Counted from the stretch's first letter, positions 1 through 11,511 are shown. The stretch is DNA of 64,000 nt from Loripinus fragilis (GCA_964019695.1 OZ026530.1:28346108-28410107), one strand, 5' to 3'. Notes: generated from the sequence alone by a model not told the origin. Numbers and translations are program-made.

Positions 1-13
1 ATTTGTATTTTCT

Positions 14-69
14 AAGCGCGCCAACATGCAAACTGTGTTTGTTTTCTTTGTTAGAGTAAAGAATGGACT
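14..69. repeat. 56-bp direct repeat, copy 1
   Basis: This 56-bp segment is repeated without a mismatch at 535-590, 521 bp away. The flanks differ immediately on both sides. The 465 bp between the copies hold an open minus-strand frame (about 313-522) that I do not recognise. Perfect identity suggests a recent duplication or the paired ends of a short insertion. Confidence 0.85.
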
Positions 70-534
70 TAACATTCTGCTCGTTTCATCGAATAGAGCA
101 GAATATTTGTCTAGTCTGTACTAGCATTAACAAAGGTTGTGCAGTATATTATTACTCAGTCGTCATGCACGGACTGAGAATAATCAGGTATTTGTGAACG
201 AAGTGTCGTGAAAAATCAGTTCTAAGGCGGCTTCACAGACGTGAGCAACACACAAAATTTTGTATAGATTCGAGCAAGCGATCTTGCCGTGTTGATTTGC
301 ACGTCGTCATTGCTATGTGGTATACTGCACTGTTAAAATCACAGCAAGTTTTCGCCAAACAAAAAATAGAAAGTTTGGTGTCATGTGGGCTGGACGGCAG
401 GTACTTCGGCAATGAGAAGATCTAAGGGTTAAGTAAGCTGTGTTACTGGCAGGGCTTTTACAAGCACTTCTTAAATAGATCTCATCAAGGTCTACAACGT
501 CCTTCCATGTCACGCTGCTCATATGCTCACATTA

Positions 535-590
535 AAGCGCGCCAACATGCAAACTGTGTTTGTTTTCTTTGTTAGAGTAAAGAATGGACT
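535..590. repeat. 56-bp direct repeat, copy 2
   Basis: Identical partner of the repeat at 14-69. The sequence diverges right after it, ggtatg here against taacat after copy 1. Confidence 0.85.
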
Positions 591-702
591 GGTATGTCTC
601 ATTTTGCGGCATTTCATCTGGGACCTCACTGTTTGCATAACTAGCCGTTTTGATAAGGATATGGCCAATTCATTTTATATAAGGCCCAAAGGGTTATCAG
701 TC

Positions 703-996
703 ATGTGCGGATCCAGAAAAGGGGATAAGGGGTCAAGACCCCCCCCCCCCTGGAAAATCACAAAATTATAGTTTGTTTTTAGCAATACTGGTCCTAGTCC
801 CATTAAAATCGTAAAGTTACCAAGCCAGCATTCAATATTGGGCCATAATCAGCACGGCAGCGAAACGCTATGTAAATATTGCCCGCTTATAGCCATATTT
901 GGATCATTCCTCCCCACATCAAAAAAAAAAAAAAAAAAAAAAAAAAAACTTGTCAAAACTTGACCACCCTGACAACATTTTCTGGATTCGTGCATG
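703..996 (+). mobile_element. GGATCC-ended MITE, copy 1
   Basis: A non-autonomous element of about 0.3 kb that starts near tgcggatccag and ends near tctggattcgtgcatg. Inside are a C-run followed by tggaaaatcacaaaa and a poly-A tract. The same arrangement recurs at 6316-6536 (inverted), 12061-12383 and 42187-42512, and its right end recurs at 57808-57977. No coding capacity is seen. Confidence 0.7.
919..948. repeat. Poly-A tract inside MITE copy 1
   Basis: About 30 A residues lie in the A-rich part of the element. Other copies have A-rich runs at the same place, so this is a hypermutable homopolymer and not a retrotransposon tail. Confidence 0.85.
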
Positions 997-1102
997 CTCA
1001 GTTACTCGTATGCCACTTACTAATACTCTACATCGTTTATAGGGCTCACTTTCAATTTGTTTAGGGTTTTGCAAATATTGATAAATTTTTCGGTGCAATA
1101 TC

Positions 1103-1126
1103 AACACACACACACACACACACACA

Positions 1127-1170
<44 letters not shown>

Positions 1171-1171
1171 C
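1103..1171. repeat. (CA)n-(CGCA)n compound microsatellite
   Basis: A CA dinucleotide run passes directly into a CGCA tetranucleotide run. Open frames across it are low-complexity artefacts. Confidence 0.97.
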
Positions 1172-1509
1172 TATAACATTTCAAACATGACAACCATATT
1201 ATTTGTTGGGACTTAAGCCCATAAACAAACTAAACCGCCATAAAGTCTCATAGAATTTTTTAGCCAAATCCGACATGACGACGCCACTTGCTTAAAGAAC
1301 CTATACAATATCCATTCTTAGGTGATGATTGTGTTGCTGTTAAATGAGTTTTTGTTGCCTCCATCTTTTGCATCTGGTTCATGTGTTAGGATATAGTTCT
1401 GTTTTGCAATTGCCATGCAGATGAAGCTTTAACCTTCTGTCTCATAGAGACGCCTTTTAACGCTTGATCATATTCACTTGATATTATGATGTACTCAAAA
1501 CTTCAGCGC

Positions 1510-2330
1510 GATCCGATTAGGCCTTGAGCTGGCTATAGACCCCCCTCCCCCCAGGGGGAATTTCGTACACTATGATTTTCTAAAACTACATTATATAAGA
1601 CACAAAATAAAAGATGTTAGCCCTCTGAGAGTGGCAGCGTTAACGTTTAACATCACGTTATATACGTTACCCCCCAAAATAGCATTAAACGTCCCTGACA
1701 ATGTCTCAACCATGACATGTTCGTACATATTTGCATGCTGACACAGGTTTATGAACTCCTTATAACACAGTTACATATTTTTAGTATTAATTTTATAAAT
1801 GTCTTGAGTTATTACCGTTATATACGTTACTTAGTGTTTCCTGCCTTATTTTCGAGTAGCAGTATGGTATTTATTGACTATACGTGTATTACATCTGTCA
1901 CAGAATACAGTAAATCTATAAGGCTGCTACTTAAATGATTTAAAGTTCTTTATCATGGTCGCCTACACTATTTTTCAGGCCCATGTTATGTATGTTACCT
2001 TCAAAATAGCTTTAAACATTCAAGTTTATGTCTCTAGCAAGCCCTGTTTATACTTATTTGCATGCTGGCACAGGTTTATGTACTTCTTTTAACAAGGTTT
2101 ACCTATTTTAAGTATTCATTTAATAAATGACTTGAGCTTTACGTGTTATGTGTGTTACCAAATGATACATAAGTTATTCTGAGTATCTGTATAGCAGTTG
2201 TTGACTATACATGTATAAAATCTGTCAGAGAATTTAGAAAATTTATAAGGCTGAAATAAATTGAAGTTCCCTATTAATTTATGGTGACATGAACTAATAA
2301 TATAATGCGATCTATCAACATTCGCTGTTT
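1510..2330. mobile_element. Left inverted arm of a 3.8-kb repeat element
   Basis: A C-rich block followed by ttagccctctgagagtggcagcgtt reappears inverted at about 5150-5300. Inside the arm are two sub-units of about 300 bp, each with gcatgctg(g/a)cacaggttta and tgactatac(a/g)tgta. Their inverted equivalents lie at about 4600-5150. Short gttacnnatgtaac-like motifs punctuate the units. The layout suggests a DNA element whose terminal inverted repeats consist of tandem sub-repeats, with 2.4-4.5 kb as its interior. Confidence 0.6.
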
Positions 2331-2469
2331 GCTCACATAAACAGTAGATACCATGTATTCAAACAGGAAGTTCTGAAAGACAGTCACTGTGAAAAAGCTC
2401 AGTTCTGGGCAAGGTATATGGATATAATTCAGATGGTGTTGACACTGATTAGGGCTACAAGGAAAACAA

Positions 2470-3600
2470 CTTTGAATTGCATGTCAGCTCTATCTGTATG
2501 CCTTGTTCCCAATGTTCATTGCAAACGATAACACTCATAAATTTGTCTGATACACATCGCAGATGCAGAGAACTTCTCGAACAAAGCGGGTTTAGTGTTT
2601 CACAACCATTGGTTCTTACCTTGAAAAATGCTTTTGACATAGCTATCAGGCAAACAATAAAGAGTTATTATAGGCTTCAGCAACTAGAACTACGCTTCGT
2701 ACTACAGATGGAATGGTGTATTACTCATCACATCAGAGCTCAATATATTGAAACAACTCTTCAATGCACTGAAATGAAATATTCAATCTGCTCATATGCA
2801 AAGTAGAAGAGTACTTGAGGCAGTTTCAGGCTTCACCTATCCCTTTAGTTCTAGTTTTGAAGACAATTAACTGTACTTTTTGTCTTACGGTGTTCCTGCT
2901 AAGCCTGGCATAGCTAAGGAGCTTATTGGGGCTGATGACATTGGCAGGAAGGCTGTTGCAGACTTCATTGACTCACTTTTAGTTAAAAATCCATAAAATG
3001 CTACAAGCTAATAAAGTTTTGAGGCTTGCGAGATGAAGCAAGAAGAAATTGTCTAATATACAAAATATACAAAACGTAAACAGCCAGATGAAAGCTTGGT
3101 CAGCATGACCTTTTCTCTATTGGACATAGTGTTGACCTTGAGTTGACATTGTTGTTCCTTCTGGTACAATGGTCACTGTCAACTCCTGATAAAATTCCCA
3201 TCAAAACTGACATGTCCAAACTTCAGCATGGCTTGCAATCACACATTGAATCAACATTAGATTGGCCATGTAGTGCTTCACTTAACTTTGATGTTAATGC
3301 CTTAACTACAGAGCATAATAGCTTTTCCTGTCACCTTCAAGGATCTGATTGCACCAGTATTCAACCAGGCACTAAAGGCAGGGCATGTTGGTTTTGTCAC
3401 TGATACATATATACAATGTATAAGCAGTAGTCTATTAAGTCTTACAAACGTTATCGCAGAGGATAACCTGAGTGTTTTGTTCAACAATGGTGTATGCAAC
3501 AAAAGATGCACCCTCTGAATGTCATCAACATTGGCCAGAATATGGGGGAAGAGATCTACAGTAATACACTGTTTAACACATTGTGACTCTACCAATGTGC
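2470..3600 (+). pseudogene. Degenerate coding relic of a dispersed repeat protein
   Basis: Several short plus-strand blocks look once-coding but shift frame or meet stops. One lies at 2477-2806 (INLSDTHRRCRELLEQSGF). One lies near 2881-3000 (YGVPAKPGIAKELIGADDIG). One near 3325-3415 reads TFKDLIAPVFNQALKAGHVG and then FVTDTY. A comparable block, on the minus strand, lies at 63360-63560 in another copy of the repeat (VTEIVSDGLPKPSRVNIVTK). I associate the pattern 'F..V.....L......V.FVTDTY' with an unnamed protein family common in mollusc and cnidarian repeats, from memory only. No intact gene remains. Confidence 0.45.
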
Positions 3601-4559
3601 TGATGTGTTAGTACCATGGAAAGGTTATTCCTATCAAACTGATAGAGGACCCCTCCCCCATTAGTTCATCAACATTCTAAGCAGGGTAGGAAAACAAATG
3701 AAGAATTGCTCTAAGCACTCATCAGTGATATGAAGCCCTAACATGTGCTATTTATGTAATTGTGAATAAGCTGCAGTACGACATGTTTCTGAAAAAAGTA
3801 CCAAAGCCATACACATAAACTGACTATTTCAAATGGCATGACATGAGCTTACCTCCACCCAGCTTTTCTGTCCTTAAGCTGTACGTACAAAGAATGAAAT
3901 ATTTTAAAAGTCTTTCCCATGAAAACAAGTGAGGCTTTCCAGATAGGGACAGATGTGTGGAAAATAGATGGGAAGGAAATCAAGTACCTCTGGGTGAAAG
4001 AAAACAAACTTGATTGTACCCTAACAAAAGAGCCACAGATTATATTTCACATTTTGTGTGATATGGGGTTACCATGTTCAAAGCTCAACAACTCAAACCT
4101 TATAAAAGATAAAACATAATATTTGCAGTTTCCAAAAGGTACATAAACATTCTTTAATACAAAATGAGTTAGTAAGCACATTCACGTTAAAAATATCAAA
4201 CTACATTAGTTTCATAAATCATTTATATAGAAATAATGAAAAAAGTAACATACATAACACTTTAGGGTGCATATTTTTTTTCAAAGGTCCATACCTGTGA
4301 TCAAAAAAAGCTTACTTGGATGATATAGCCAATTTGGAAATCTTACCTTAAAGTTTGCACTTTTCAGAAGTCATGTCATTAACTAAAATTACCAAAGATG
4401 TTAATGGGTAATATATATAATTGGCTGTTACAAGGTAATGGTGCCATTACCTGAGTGCTAGCATATTGCAAAATCCTTGCAAGGTGAATCTGATAGAGGA
4501 TTAATATTGTGCATAGGAAAATTCTTTAAACCATTGGATAATATACGAAGATTTGCTCT

Positions 4560-5310
4560 ATAACTTCTACCTGATGGATTTTCTTTGATCTTTTAAGTTG
4601 TTACTCTCCCATTGCACTGTATGTTGCAAACTCTCTATGAGTATTATGTTAACTATATTTGATGTCTCTATAGAAGAAAAGAGGGTTTATGGTAGTTTAT
4701 GGTTTGAGTTACTTCCTCAGCAAATGAGCCAGAGTACAAAGAAGTACATGGACCTGTGCCAGTATGCAAATAAGTACAAGCAGGTGGTGTTGGAGACCAT
4801 ATCTTGAATGTTTAATGGTATTCAGAGAGTAACATATGTAACCTGGGCTGTAAAATAGTGTAAGACACCATAATGAGAAACTTTAATTAATTTAAATAGC
4901 AGCTTTATAGATTCCTATATTCACGGACGGATGTAATACATGTATAGTCAATGACTGCCATACTGATACTTGGAAATAACATATGAAACACTAAGTAACA
5001 TATACAACGGCAAAAACTGGAGACATTTATAAAATAAATGCTAAAATTATGTAACTGTGTTATAAGAAGTTCTTAAACCTGTGCCAGACCTCAATAAAAG
5101 TGTAAATATGTCATGTTGGAGACATTATCAGGAAAATTTAATGTTATTTTGCAGGTAACGTACGTAACATAATGTTACCCGCTAACGCTGCCACTCTCAG
5201 AGGGCTAACATATTTCATTTTGTGGCTTATATAATGTTGTATTTGGAAATCATAGTGTACAAAATTCCCCCTGGGGTGAGGTGGGGTCTATAGCCAGTGC
5301 GAGGTCTAGA
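4560..5310. mobile_element. Right inverted arm of the 3.8-kb repeat element
   Basis: Reads as the reverse complement of 1510-2330. It has ctgtgccagtatgcaaata, tgtatagtcaatgactgccat, then ctgccactctcagagggctaacat and attccccctgggg. Sub-unit order is mirrored. Confidence 0.6.
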
Positions 5311-5679
5311 GAATTACATTTTACATTTTTGTGTGATATGGGGGTACCATGTTCAACATCTAATAACTCAAAAAAAAAAGATAGAAACGTAATGCTAGCA
5401 GTTTTGAAAAGGTAAATAATTTTTTTTTAATATAATACCAAATTAATGAACATAAACTGGTTTCAAAAAAAATTAAGACAAACTATATTAGATGCATTTA
5501 TCATTTAAAAGAGGGTTCAATGAAAAAATGTAACATACACTACATCGGGGGTGACTATATTTGTTTTCAAATGTCAATATCTGTGGCCCAGTAATAGCTT
5601 ACTTAGAAAATATAACCAATTTGGAAATCTTACCTTATCTTTTGCACTTTTCTAAAGTCTTAAAAAGAATTTTAATTAT

Positions 5680-5860
5680 CAAATATTTTGTAGGGTAACA
5701 TATGTAACAGGCTGTTACAGCTTAACGCTGCCATTGTCAGAGGGCTAACATGTTGCAAAATCCTTGCAAGACATTGGGCTTCATGAAAAATATGGTCTAC
5801 TAAATTCCCCCTGGGGGGGGGAGGTAAACCATATCCAGCCAGTGGCCTATAACAACAGAG
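5680..5860. repeat. Extra partial arm of the gttac repeat family
   Basis: A further copy of the arm terminus, with taacgctgccattgtcagagggctaacatg followed by attccccctggggggg. It shows that the family is also present as solo fragments. 5310-5680 holds related diverged sequence, and 5860-6315 has nothing I recognise. Confidence 0.6.
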
Positions 5861-6315
5861 ATACAGACTCTACCAAGTTTGTTAAAATAATGATCTTGAC
5901 CTACCTAGACTATTTTAATGCAGGGCCAAACTTTTCTAACGCATTTAAATGGAAACATCTTAAAAAGTTGATTATTTAGAACTGTTCAACCAAAGTCATT
6001 ATAATTATTCAATATGTTTTACCTTATGCGACAATGGCTTTATCATATTAATCCCAAAGGTCAACCTTACAGCCAAGATTGCTCAAATATGACATATATT
6101 CTTAGAAAGCACAGGGTCAGTCGAAGTCAATGTCATGATAATACAACCTAGATATTACTATTTGGTCCAAATCACATGACCGCAGTGGATGTCCTGCCCA
6201 TAAAATTCTTCAAAAAAATAAAGAAGAAAGATTTTCTGGGAATACAAGGACAAATGACCTTCGGCTTTAAAGTATGTAGCATTTAGAATGTGTGTATTAC
6301 AAAATGTCTTCAAAT

Positions 6316-6536
6316 GCATGCCCGGATCCAGAAAGTTTTATAAGAGGGGGTCCAACTTTGACAACGTTTTTTTTTTAATTATTTTTTTAGTTTGATGGGA
6401 GAGGATTGATTCAAATACTACTATAAGCGGGACATCATCGGCCCGCCAGCGACCAGTATTGCTAAAAACCTATATTTTTGTGATTTTCCAGGGGGGGGGC
6501 CCTCTGTCCCCCTCTGGTACGCACATGAAATGGTGC
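6316..6536 (-). mobile_element. GGATCC-ended MITE, copy 2 (inverted)
   Basis: Same family as 703-996, in reverse orientation. It begins catgcccggatccagaaag, contains the gcccgccagcga block, and ends with a G-run and ccctctggtacgcacatg. Confidence 0.65.
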
Positions 6537-6539
6537 ACT

Positions 6540-7498
6540 TAGGCTGACATTGACCTAGCATCTATGTTTTGGGCCCCGCAAAATTTCTGTAAATGATCAA
6601 TTTTATCAAGTTGACATAGTAAATCCTTATATTCGGGACATTATTTTTGTGACCTAGTGTCAGGTGAGTGCTTCAGGACTCCACATGGTTCTCTTATTTA
6701 GTTGCATACACGTGTCTCTTCCTATTGAGGTCTTTGATTACTGTGCTATCAGGTTTTAAGAAACCCCCGTTTTTCTTTTATTTAAAAACTTTAATCCTTA
6801 CTCATATGCTCGACGTTTAGCATGTGGACGTAATGCACATCGCGTAACTAAAACTTATTTTTGTGGCAGCCCTTATTTTGAATTTAGGCCTAAATACCCT
6901 GTAAATTAGAATAACTTAATCTTTTTCCTTGATATATATACCTATGTTTGCCTCTATTATAGTTATTCTAAGCTTAATGTACGAATTTTACACCACTGAT
7001 CGGAGCTTATCTATATATCGATTAGGTACATGTACATTTGGGGAAAAATTCAAAGTTGAGGAACAAAACACCCCAACTTTTCATCTAATCACAGCCCATA
7101 TAAAAGATCATAGTTTTGTGAGAAAAATAAATCTAATTACGTGGTCTATATCTAAATCCATTTATTTACCTTCCTTTTCAATTAAAATCACCATTAAGGA
7201 ATAAACGGCAAAAATGGGGGTCACGTTAAGCCAGGAAGCACAATAGCAGTGATTCTGTTAATTCAGATATCTTTGCAAAAATAAACAGCTCGCAAAACGG
7301 CAAAATCATTCTGTTATATTCTATGTAGAAAAATCATGATTCAGTCGCGAATATTTAGCGTCGCAAATATGTCTTAAAGCGCTATTTTTGAATTAAAATT
7401 CTCCCAAAAATTAGTCAATATACAGTATGTAAGTGTGACATTTCTTGACTGCTTTATTATTGAATTGTAAATAAAAAAATAATAAAATATATACATAC
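6540..7498. other. Intronic sequence, nothing recognised
   Basis: AT-rich single-copy-looking DNA downstream of the last proposed exon (7499-7531) on the minus strand. A plus-strand frame at 6929-7204 has no start context, recognisable motif or splice context that I can support. Confidence 0.4.
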
Positions 7499-7531
7499 CA
7501 TTTTGCATAACAGTCATCTCTTGATCCATTG
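7499..7531 (-). CDS. Exon (33 nt) of the minus-strand micro-exon gene
   Basis: This is the last exon in this window of the phase-1 gene. On the minus strand the intron ends TTTCTTTTTATAG, and the exon begins CAATGGATCAAG and ends CAAAATG before GTATGTATAT. In phase 1 it reads (x)CA, then MDQEMTVMQN, then G. Its two leading bases join the G left by the 15-nt exon at 8850-8864 to give GCA (Ala). The same junction also works directly after the 117-nt exon (T+CA = Ser), so skipping of both 15-nt exons would keep the frame. The role is unknown. The gene continues beyond the left edge or ends in an exon I did not find. Confidence 0.5.
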
Positions 7532-7763
7532 CTATAAAAAGAAACAAATACAGAGTGAATACAGAGTGAATTACCCAGACAATGGTGTTTACAAAAGTTA
7601 AGCGTGGATAAATAAAAATTGAATTATGTTTGAGCATATGCTTTAATTAATTAAAGTTATTAAATATCTGCTGAAATGATGGTTTGATATGAAAGCGATA
7701 TTTGTATGTAGTTTAAAACCTTTACCTAATCAAGACGCCTTTTAACGCCTTTGCAACCAGAGC

Positions 7764-7811
7764 AGTCCCAGGTCAGGCAGCTTTTGTCAGGGCTGCCTGA
7801 TCAGGGTCTCC
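7764..7811. repeat. Short hairpin MITE of the 'ctgatcagggtc' family
   Basis: Inverted arms gtcccaggtcaggcagc and gctgcctgatcagggtc surround an 11-nt loop. It is one of about ten related hairpins in this window (15731, 16651, 18092, 36892, 41915, 42693, 54233 and others). Confidence 0.65.
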
Positions 7812-8346
7812 TATGTTTACTTATGGAAATATGATTAGATATGATCTTACACTAGTGTACCTGACAATTTATTTGTACAAACGTGAAATTATTCGTAGTG
7901 TGTAGAGCTTGGCATGGATATTCATGAAGGAAAGGGCTTATTTGATTTCTATGTACGTTGGAAGGGCACAAAACATGTTTCAACTGCATTATTCGCAATA
8001 CAAAATTGACACACCATCGGTTTATGAAGTTTTTCATCTATATCGAATCAGTCATTCCGAAAAAAAATGGTTGTCTCAATTGATTTTGTTTGTTTGTATT
8101 GTTGCTTTACGTCCCAGTCAAAAGCTATGGCCATTGCTGGACGGTCAGTTCACCTGACCACACTTTTCCTGGGCAAGCTTGAACAAGCGGTTAACCTGTA
8201 TTTCGTGCACATGCTTTCGCTTGTAACTGACAACAACCCTTCTTGAATGATTCAGCGGAAGGGAGGAGAATGACTTCAGAAATTATTTCATCATCAATCT
8301 CCACGAAAAAATGGGACCATTGAAGCAAACGTTGAGTCTAGAAACA

Positions 8347-8756
8347 GGTAGGTTCCAACACTGCTTAAACAGCCTGCACACCTGCCGCACAGTGCCCGGG
8401 AGGTAGGTTCGGACACCCCTTGATCAGCCTGCAGCCCTGCCCACAGTGTCCCAGAGGTAGGTTCTGGCACCACTTAAACAGCCTGCACCTCTGCCCCACA
8501 GTGCCCGGGAGGTAGATTTTGACACCGCTTAAACAGCCTGCACCCCTTCCATACAGTGCCCAGGAGGTAGGTTCCAACACCGCTTAAACAGCCTGCACCC
8601 CTGCCCCACAGTGCCAAGGAGGTAGGTTCTGACACCGCTTAAACAGTCTGCATCCCTGCCCCACAGTGCCCAGGAAGTAGGTTCCGACACCGCTTAAACA
8701 GCCTGCACCCCTGCCCCACAGTGCCATGGAGGTAGGATCTGACACGGCTTAAACAG
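8347..8756. repeat. 55-bp minisatellite, about 7.5 copies
   Basis: The unit runs roughly ggtaggttccgacaccgctt, aaacagcctgcacccctgcc, ccacagtgcccagga. Successive units start at about 8347, 8402, 8456, 8511, 8566, 8621, 8676 and 8731, and copies differ by a few substitutions. It is GC-richer than its surroundings. The open minus-strand frame across it follows the period and is not credible coding sequence. Confidence 0.95.
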
Positions 8757-8849
8757 CGTTTTAATGCGTTTTCAACGCGAATTCGACAAGGACAAATCCG
8801 CGATCGGTAGTGTAGATATCTCAGTTATGTAATAAATGTTAAATCTTAC

Positions 8850-8864
8850 CTTTAAATGTTGGTT
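8850..8864 (-). CDS. 15-nt micro-exon of the minus-strand gene
   Basis: Minus-strand context: ATATCTTTTACAG, then AACCAACATTTAAAG, then GTAAGATTTAAC. The acceptor has a pyrimidine tract and the donor is near consensus. In phase 1 it reads (C)AA CCA ACA TTT AAA G, giving Q-P-T-F-K. The leading AA needs a C from the upstream 15-nt exon. If spliced directly to the 117-nt exon, which ends in T, it would create TAA, so its use depends on the exon at 11220-11234. On its own a 15-nt exon is weak evidence. Support comes from agreement of length, phase and open frame with the rest of the chain. Confidence 0.45.
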
Positions 8865-8927
8865 CTGTAAAAGATATAGAAATACAGTAAATTATCAACT
8901 ACTAACATCCTGATAATTGTCAATTTG

Positions 8928-9717
8928 AGTTAAAAAGTAAAGAACTTCTAGGGATAAGGCGTATATTTTCCCTAGTTGAAATGATTACAAACACCAAATT
9001 TTCAAATTGCCCTAATGTTTTTGAAATTGGTGTAGTTCAGCAGTAAAATATGCATAGTAAGCAACAAAATACGTTTCAAAGCGATTCACCATTTACAATA
9101 CCGTGAAAACGTGCACTTTCTACTCCCACCCCTCATTTTACGTCTTTATACTGGGTGCCGTTTAGACCAGGCTTTGAGTTAATGCATTGCTAGTTATAAA
9201 AAAGTGAAAGTGCTAAGATGTTAAGGATAGAACTGCTCTTATTTTCCCAAACCTTACTGTATTCCTTCTGCGCATGCGTACGAAATACACCTAAAATTGT
9301 GACGTTTGTAATTGGAAAGATCAAAATTGCGTATTTCAGTTTATTTTTAGATGCTTTGCCCCCCTAGACCCAAGATGCCCTTTGGACAACGACATGTCGC
9401 TATAAACATTTACAACATATGTAAAGGGCATTTTGGGTCTAGGGGGGCAAAGCATCTAAAAATAAACTGAAAGACACCAATTTCATCTTTCTAATGACAA
9501 ACGACACAGTTTTAGGCGTATTTCGTACGCATGCGCAGTATTGTAAAATTAATGGTGAATCACTTTGAAACGTATTTTGTTGCCTGCTGTGCATATTTTA
9601 CTGCCAAACTACACCGATTTTAAAAACATTAGGGCAATTTGAAAATTTGGTGTTTGTCATCATGTCAACTAGGGAAAATATACGCCTTATCGCTAGAAGT
9701 TCTTTGTGGCTTTAACT
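8928..9717. mobile_element. Large foldback (inverted-repeat) element
   Basis: The left arm starts near agttaaaaagtaaagaacttctag and the right arm ends ctagaagttctttgtggctttaact. Arms match over several blocks, such as gccctaatgttttt, aaatacgtttcaaagcgattcacc and the centre-proximal gatgctttgcccccctagac. The left arm has about 160 bp missing from the right arm. The loop (about 9385-9420) is short, so the transcript would fold into a long hairpin. No coding frame is seen. Confidence 0.8.
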
Positions 9718-9825
9718 GTTTTGTATTTATTTTAACGTCACTGTCAACAGCTACAATGTATGTTCATGTCGAAACGGTCAGTTACATGTAACCTAACCAC
9801 ACTTTTCTTGGGCAAGCTTACTGTC

Positions 9826-10040
9826 CTGCCAGCCAAGAGGGACAGTGACGTCATGTTTTGTTAACTAAGTAATCAGGGACTTATAATCGATAGATCACAT
9901 GTGTATTAATACTATCCTTTGGATAGGATTAATACACAAGTGATCTATCGATTCGCGCTCGCGCAAGTGGAGTGTACAAGTTATTGTTTACTTAACAATT
10001 GTAAACAAAATACTACGTCACTGTCACTCTTGGTTGGCAC
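9826..10040. mobile_element. Palindromic MITE, about 215 bp
   Basis: Terminal arms tgccagccaagagggacagtg and cactgtcactcttggttggca are inverted. The centre is a near-perfect palindrome around tatcctttggatag, flanked by aatcgatagatcac and its complement. A half-copy with gtgacagtgacgtactactttg lies at about 43635-43725. Confidence 0.8.
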
Positions 10041-10050
10041 GAAAGTAGAT

Positions 10051-10320
10051 AAGAGTCCTTCAGCGTTATGCTGGCTATGTTGACATTCTTTATTTACAAT
10101 AATATTGCCAATAACAACGTTATTTTTAGAACAATATATGTATTTTATTATATGCACATACCAATCACAAGGAGATATGAGAGTCCTGCAGCGTTATACT
10201 GGCTATGTTGACATTCTGTATCTACAATAATGTTTACCAACAACTTACTGTTTTTAACAATACATGTACTTTATTATAATTAAAATGTTATATGCACATA
10301 CCAATCACAATGAGATATAA
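10051..10320. repeat. 138-bp tandem duplication
   Basis: Two head-to-tail copies start with gagtcct(t/g)cagcgttat at 10053 and 10191 and end with tgcacataccaatcacaa. Moderate divergence indicates an older duplication. Confidence 0.85.
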
Positions 10321-10400
10321 CTAGCATAGTGGATGAATCGCTTGTATACAGTCATGGAGGTTGCGAATTCGAACCCCGTCACCGTATCTCGTTTTTATAT
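10320..10400 (+). repeat. tRNA-like SINE head (degenerate)
   Basis: A box-A-like tagcatagtggatgaatcg is followed about 45 bp later by a box-B-like gcgaattcgaacccc. Stem pairing is poor, so this is a tRNA-derived repeat and not a tRNA gene. A second tRNA-like block on the minus strand lies at about 10640-10725, where GATAGCTCACTAGGTAGAG precedes TGTTCGAATCC. Confidence 0.45.
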
Positions 10401-11029
10401 ATTTATATTTTTATTTATGTATACAAATGTTTGAATATAATTCATAATTATTTCCTATCATTTAGGTTGCTGAATATCAAACGGTCCATATCCTATGGGT
10501 ATGCATGTTCATGTTTGCTAATGTTCCATATAAAGGACACTTTGTATAAATGTTAAAAACTGTTGTCCAAACATGATTAAAGGGTGCATATCAAACTAGT
10601 ATACAACAAACATGACGAAAAAGAAATTAAAGCATAGATTGGATTCGAACATGTGCATAATTAAAGAAAAAGAAAATATTTACTGCTGACGGAGACTCTA
10701 CCTAGTGAGCTATCCATAACTGACAACAAATAGTTTTCAGATTTAAATAGTTTTACCATTGATTGAACTCCGTGACCACAAGTTTAATTGATTATTGAAT
10801 TATGTAAGCAAATAGTGGAGATACTGATTAGATACCGCATTCTGCAGCGTCTGATCTGGATTGGCACTGTTTGTCCATGTCCCATAAAAGGAACGCTAGG
10901 CTTATATGGGTTAATGTAAGGAACTTAATGCCACATAAGTTAAGCAGCAGGTTACTTGTTACTGTTTGCTTGCTGGGCATTTTCTCACGTTCTTGCTGGG
11001 ATCTGCTGACTTTCTCAATGTTAAGTTTT

Positions 11030-11030
<1 letters not shown>

Positions 11031-11062
<32 letters not shown>
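11031..11062. repeat. Poly-A tract (32 nt)
   Basis: An uninterrupted A run with no recognisable retrotransposon body upstream. Confidence 0.95.
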
Positions 11063-11064
<2 letters not shown>

Positions 11065-11219
11065 TCAAGAACACTTTCAGTGTGTCAAATGGTTTAAATC
11101 CAGAACAGGACCGGTCCTGATCTGGTTTCAAACAGTTTACAAAGGTTATCAGCAAACAATAAAAGTCGCCGCTAGCAAGGAAAAAGTTAAAATTAATACT
11201 CATTACTTTCTCAACTTAC

Positions 11220-11234
11220 GACAAGCAGGGTACC
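11220..11234 (-). CDS. 15-nt micro-exon of the minus-strand gene
   Basis: Minus-strand context: CTTGTTTTTTCAG, then GGTACCCTGCTTGTC, then GTAAGTTGAG. Both splice sites are strong. In phase 1, T (from the 117-nt exon) + GG gives Trp, then Y-P-A-C, leaving C. That C with the next exon's AA gives Gln. The chain therefore reads W-Y-P-A-C-Q-P-T-F-K across two 15-nt exons. Without this exon, the downstream 15-nt exon would put a stop in frame. It contributes one Cys and two aromatic residues. The function is unknown. Confidence 0.5.
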
Positions 11235-11309
11235 CTGAAAAAACAAGAAAAAACATTTTGTTAACCTGTTTGCACTTCCTCTTGCAACAATTTATATCAT
11301 TTAGCTTAC

Positions 11310-11450
11310 TTACAATCAGGACTGCCTCAGCCAATTCCATGGAATTCCGTGGACTCAGACATTGGTAGAACATCGAGGATCTACTTTGATAACGTGACGC
11401 TGGCGTTACATAACGTGACGCTGACGTCAAAGAAACCATGCTATTAAAAT
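11310..11450. repeat. Dispersed repeat with gtgacgctgacgtca motifs, copy 1
   Basis: Shares cc(a/g)cggatgtacatcgaggatctac-like sequence and ttatataacgtgacgctgacgtca with 16190-16330, 26463-26600 and 28080-28200. No termini or coding frame were defined. Confidence 0.6.
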
Positions 11451-11511
11451 AACGTGATTGCAGCAAAACGAACGGTTTTAAAATAAGAAATAGATCAGCT
11501 ATAGCAGTGAA

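Noticed and set aside
919..1167. Open frames over poly-A and CGCA runs
   Set aside because: Low-complexity artefacts.
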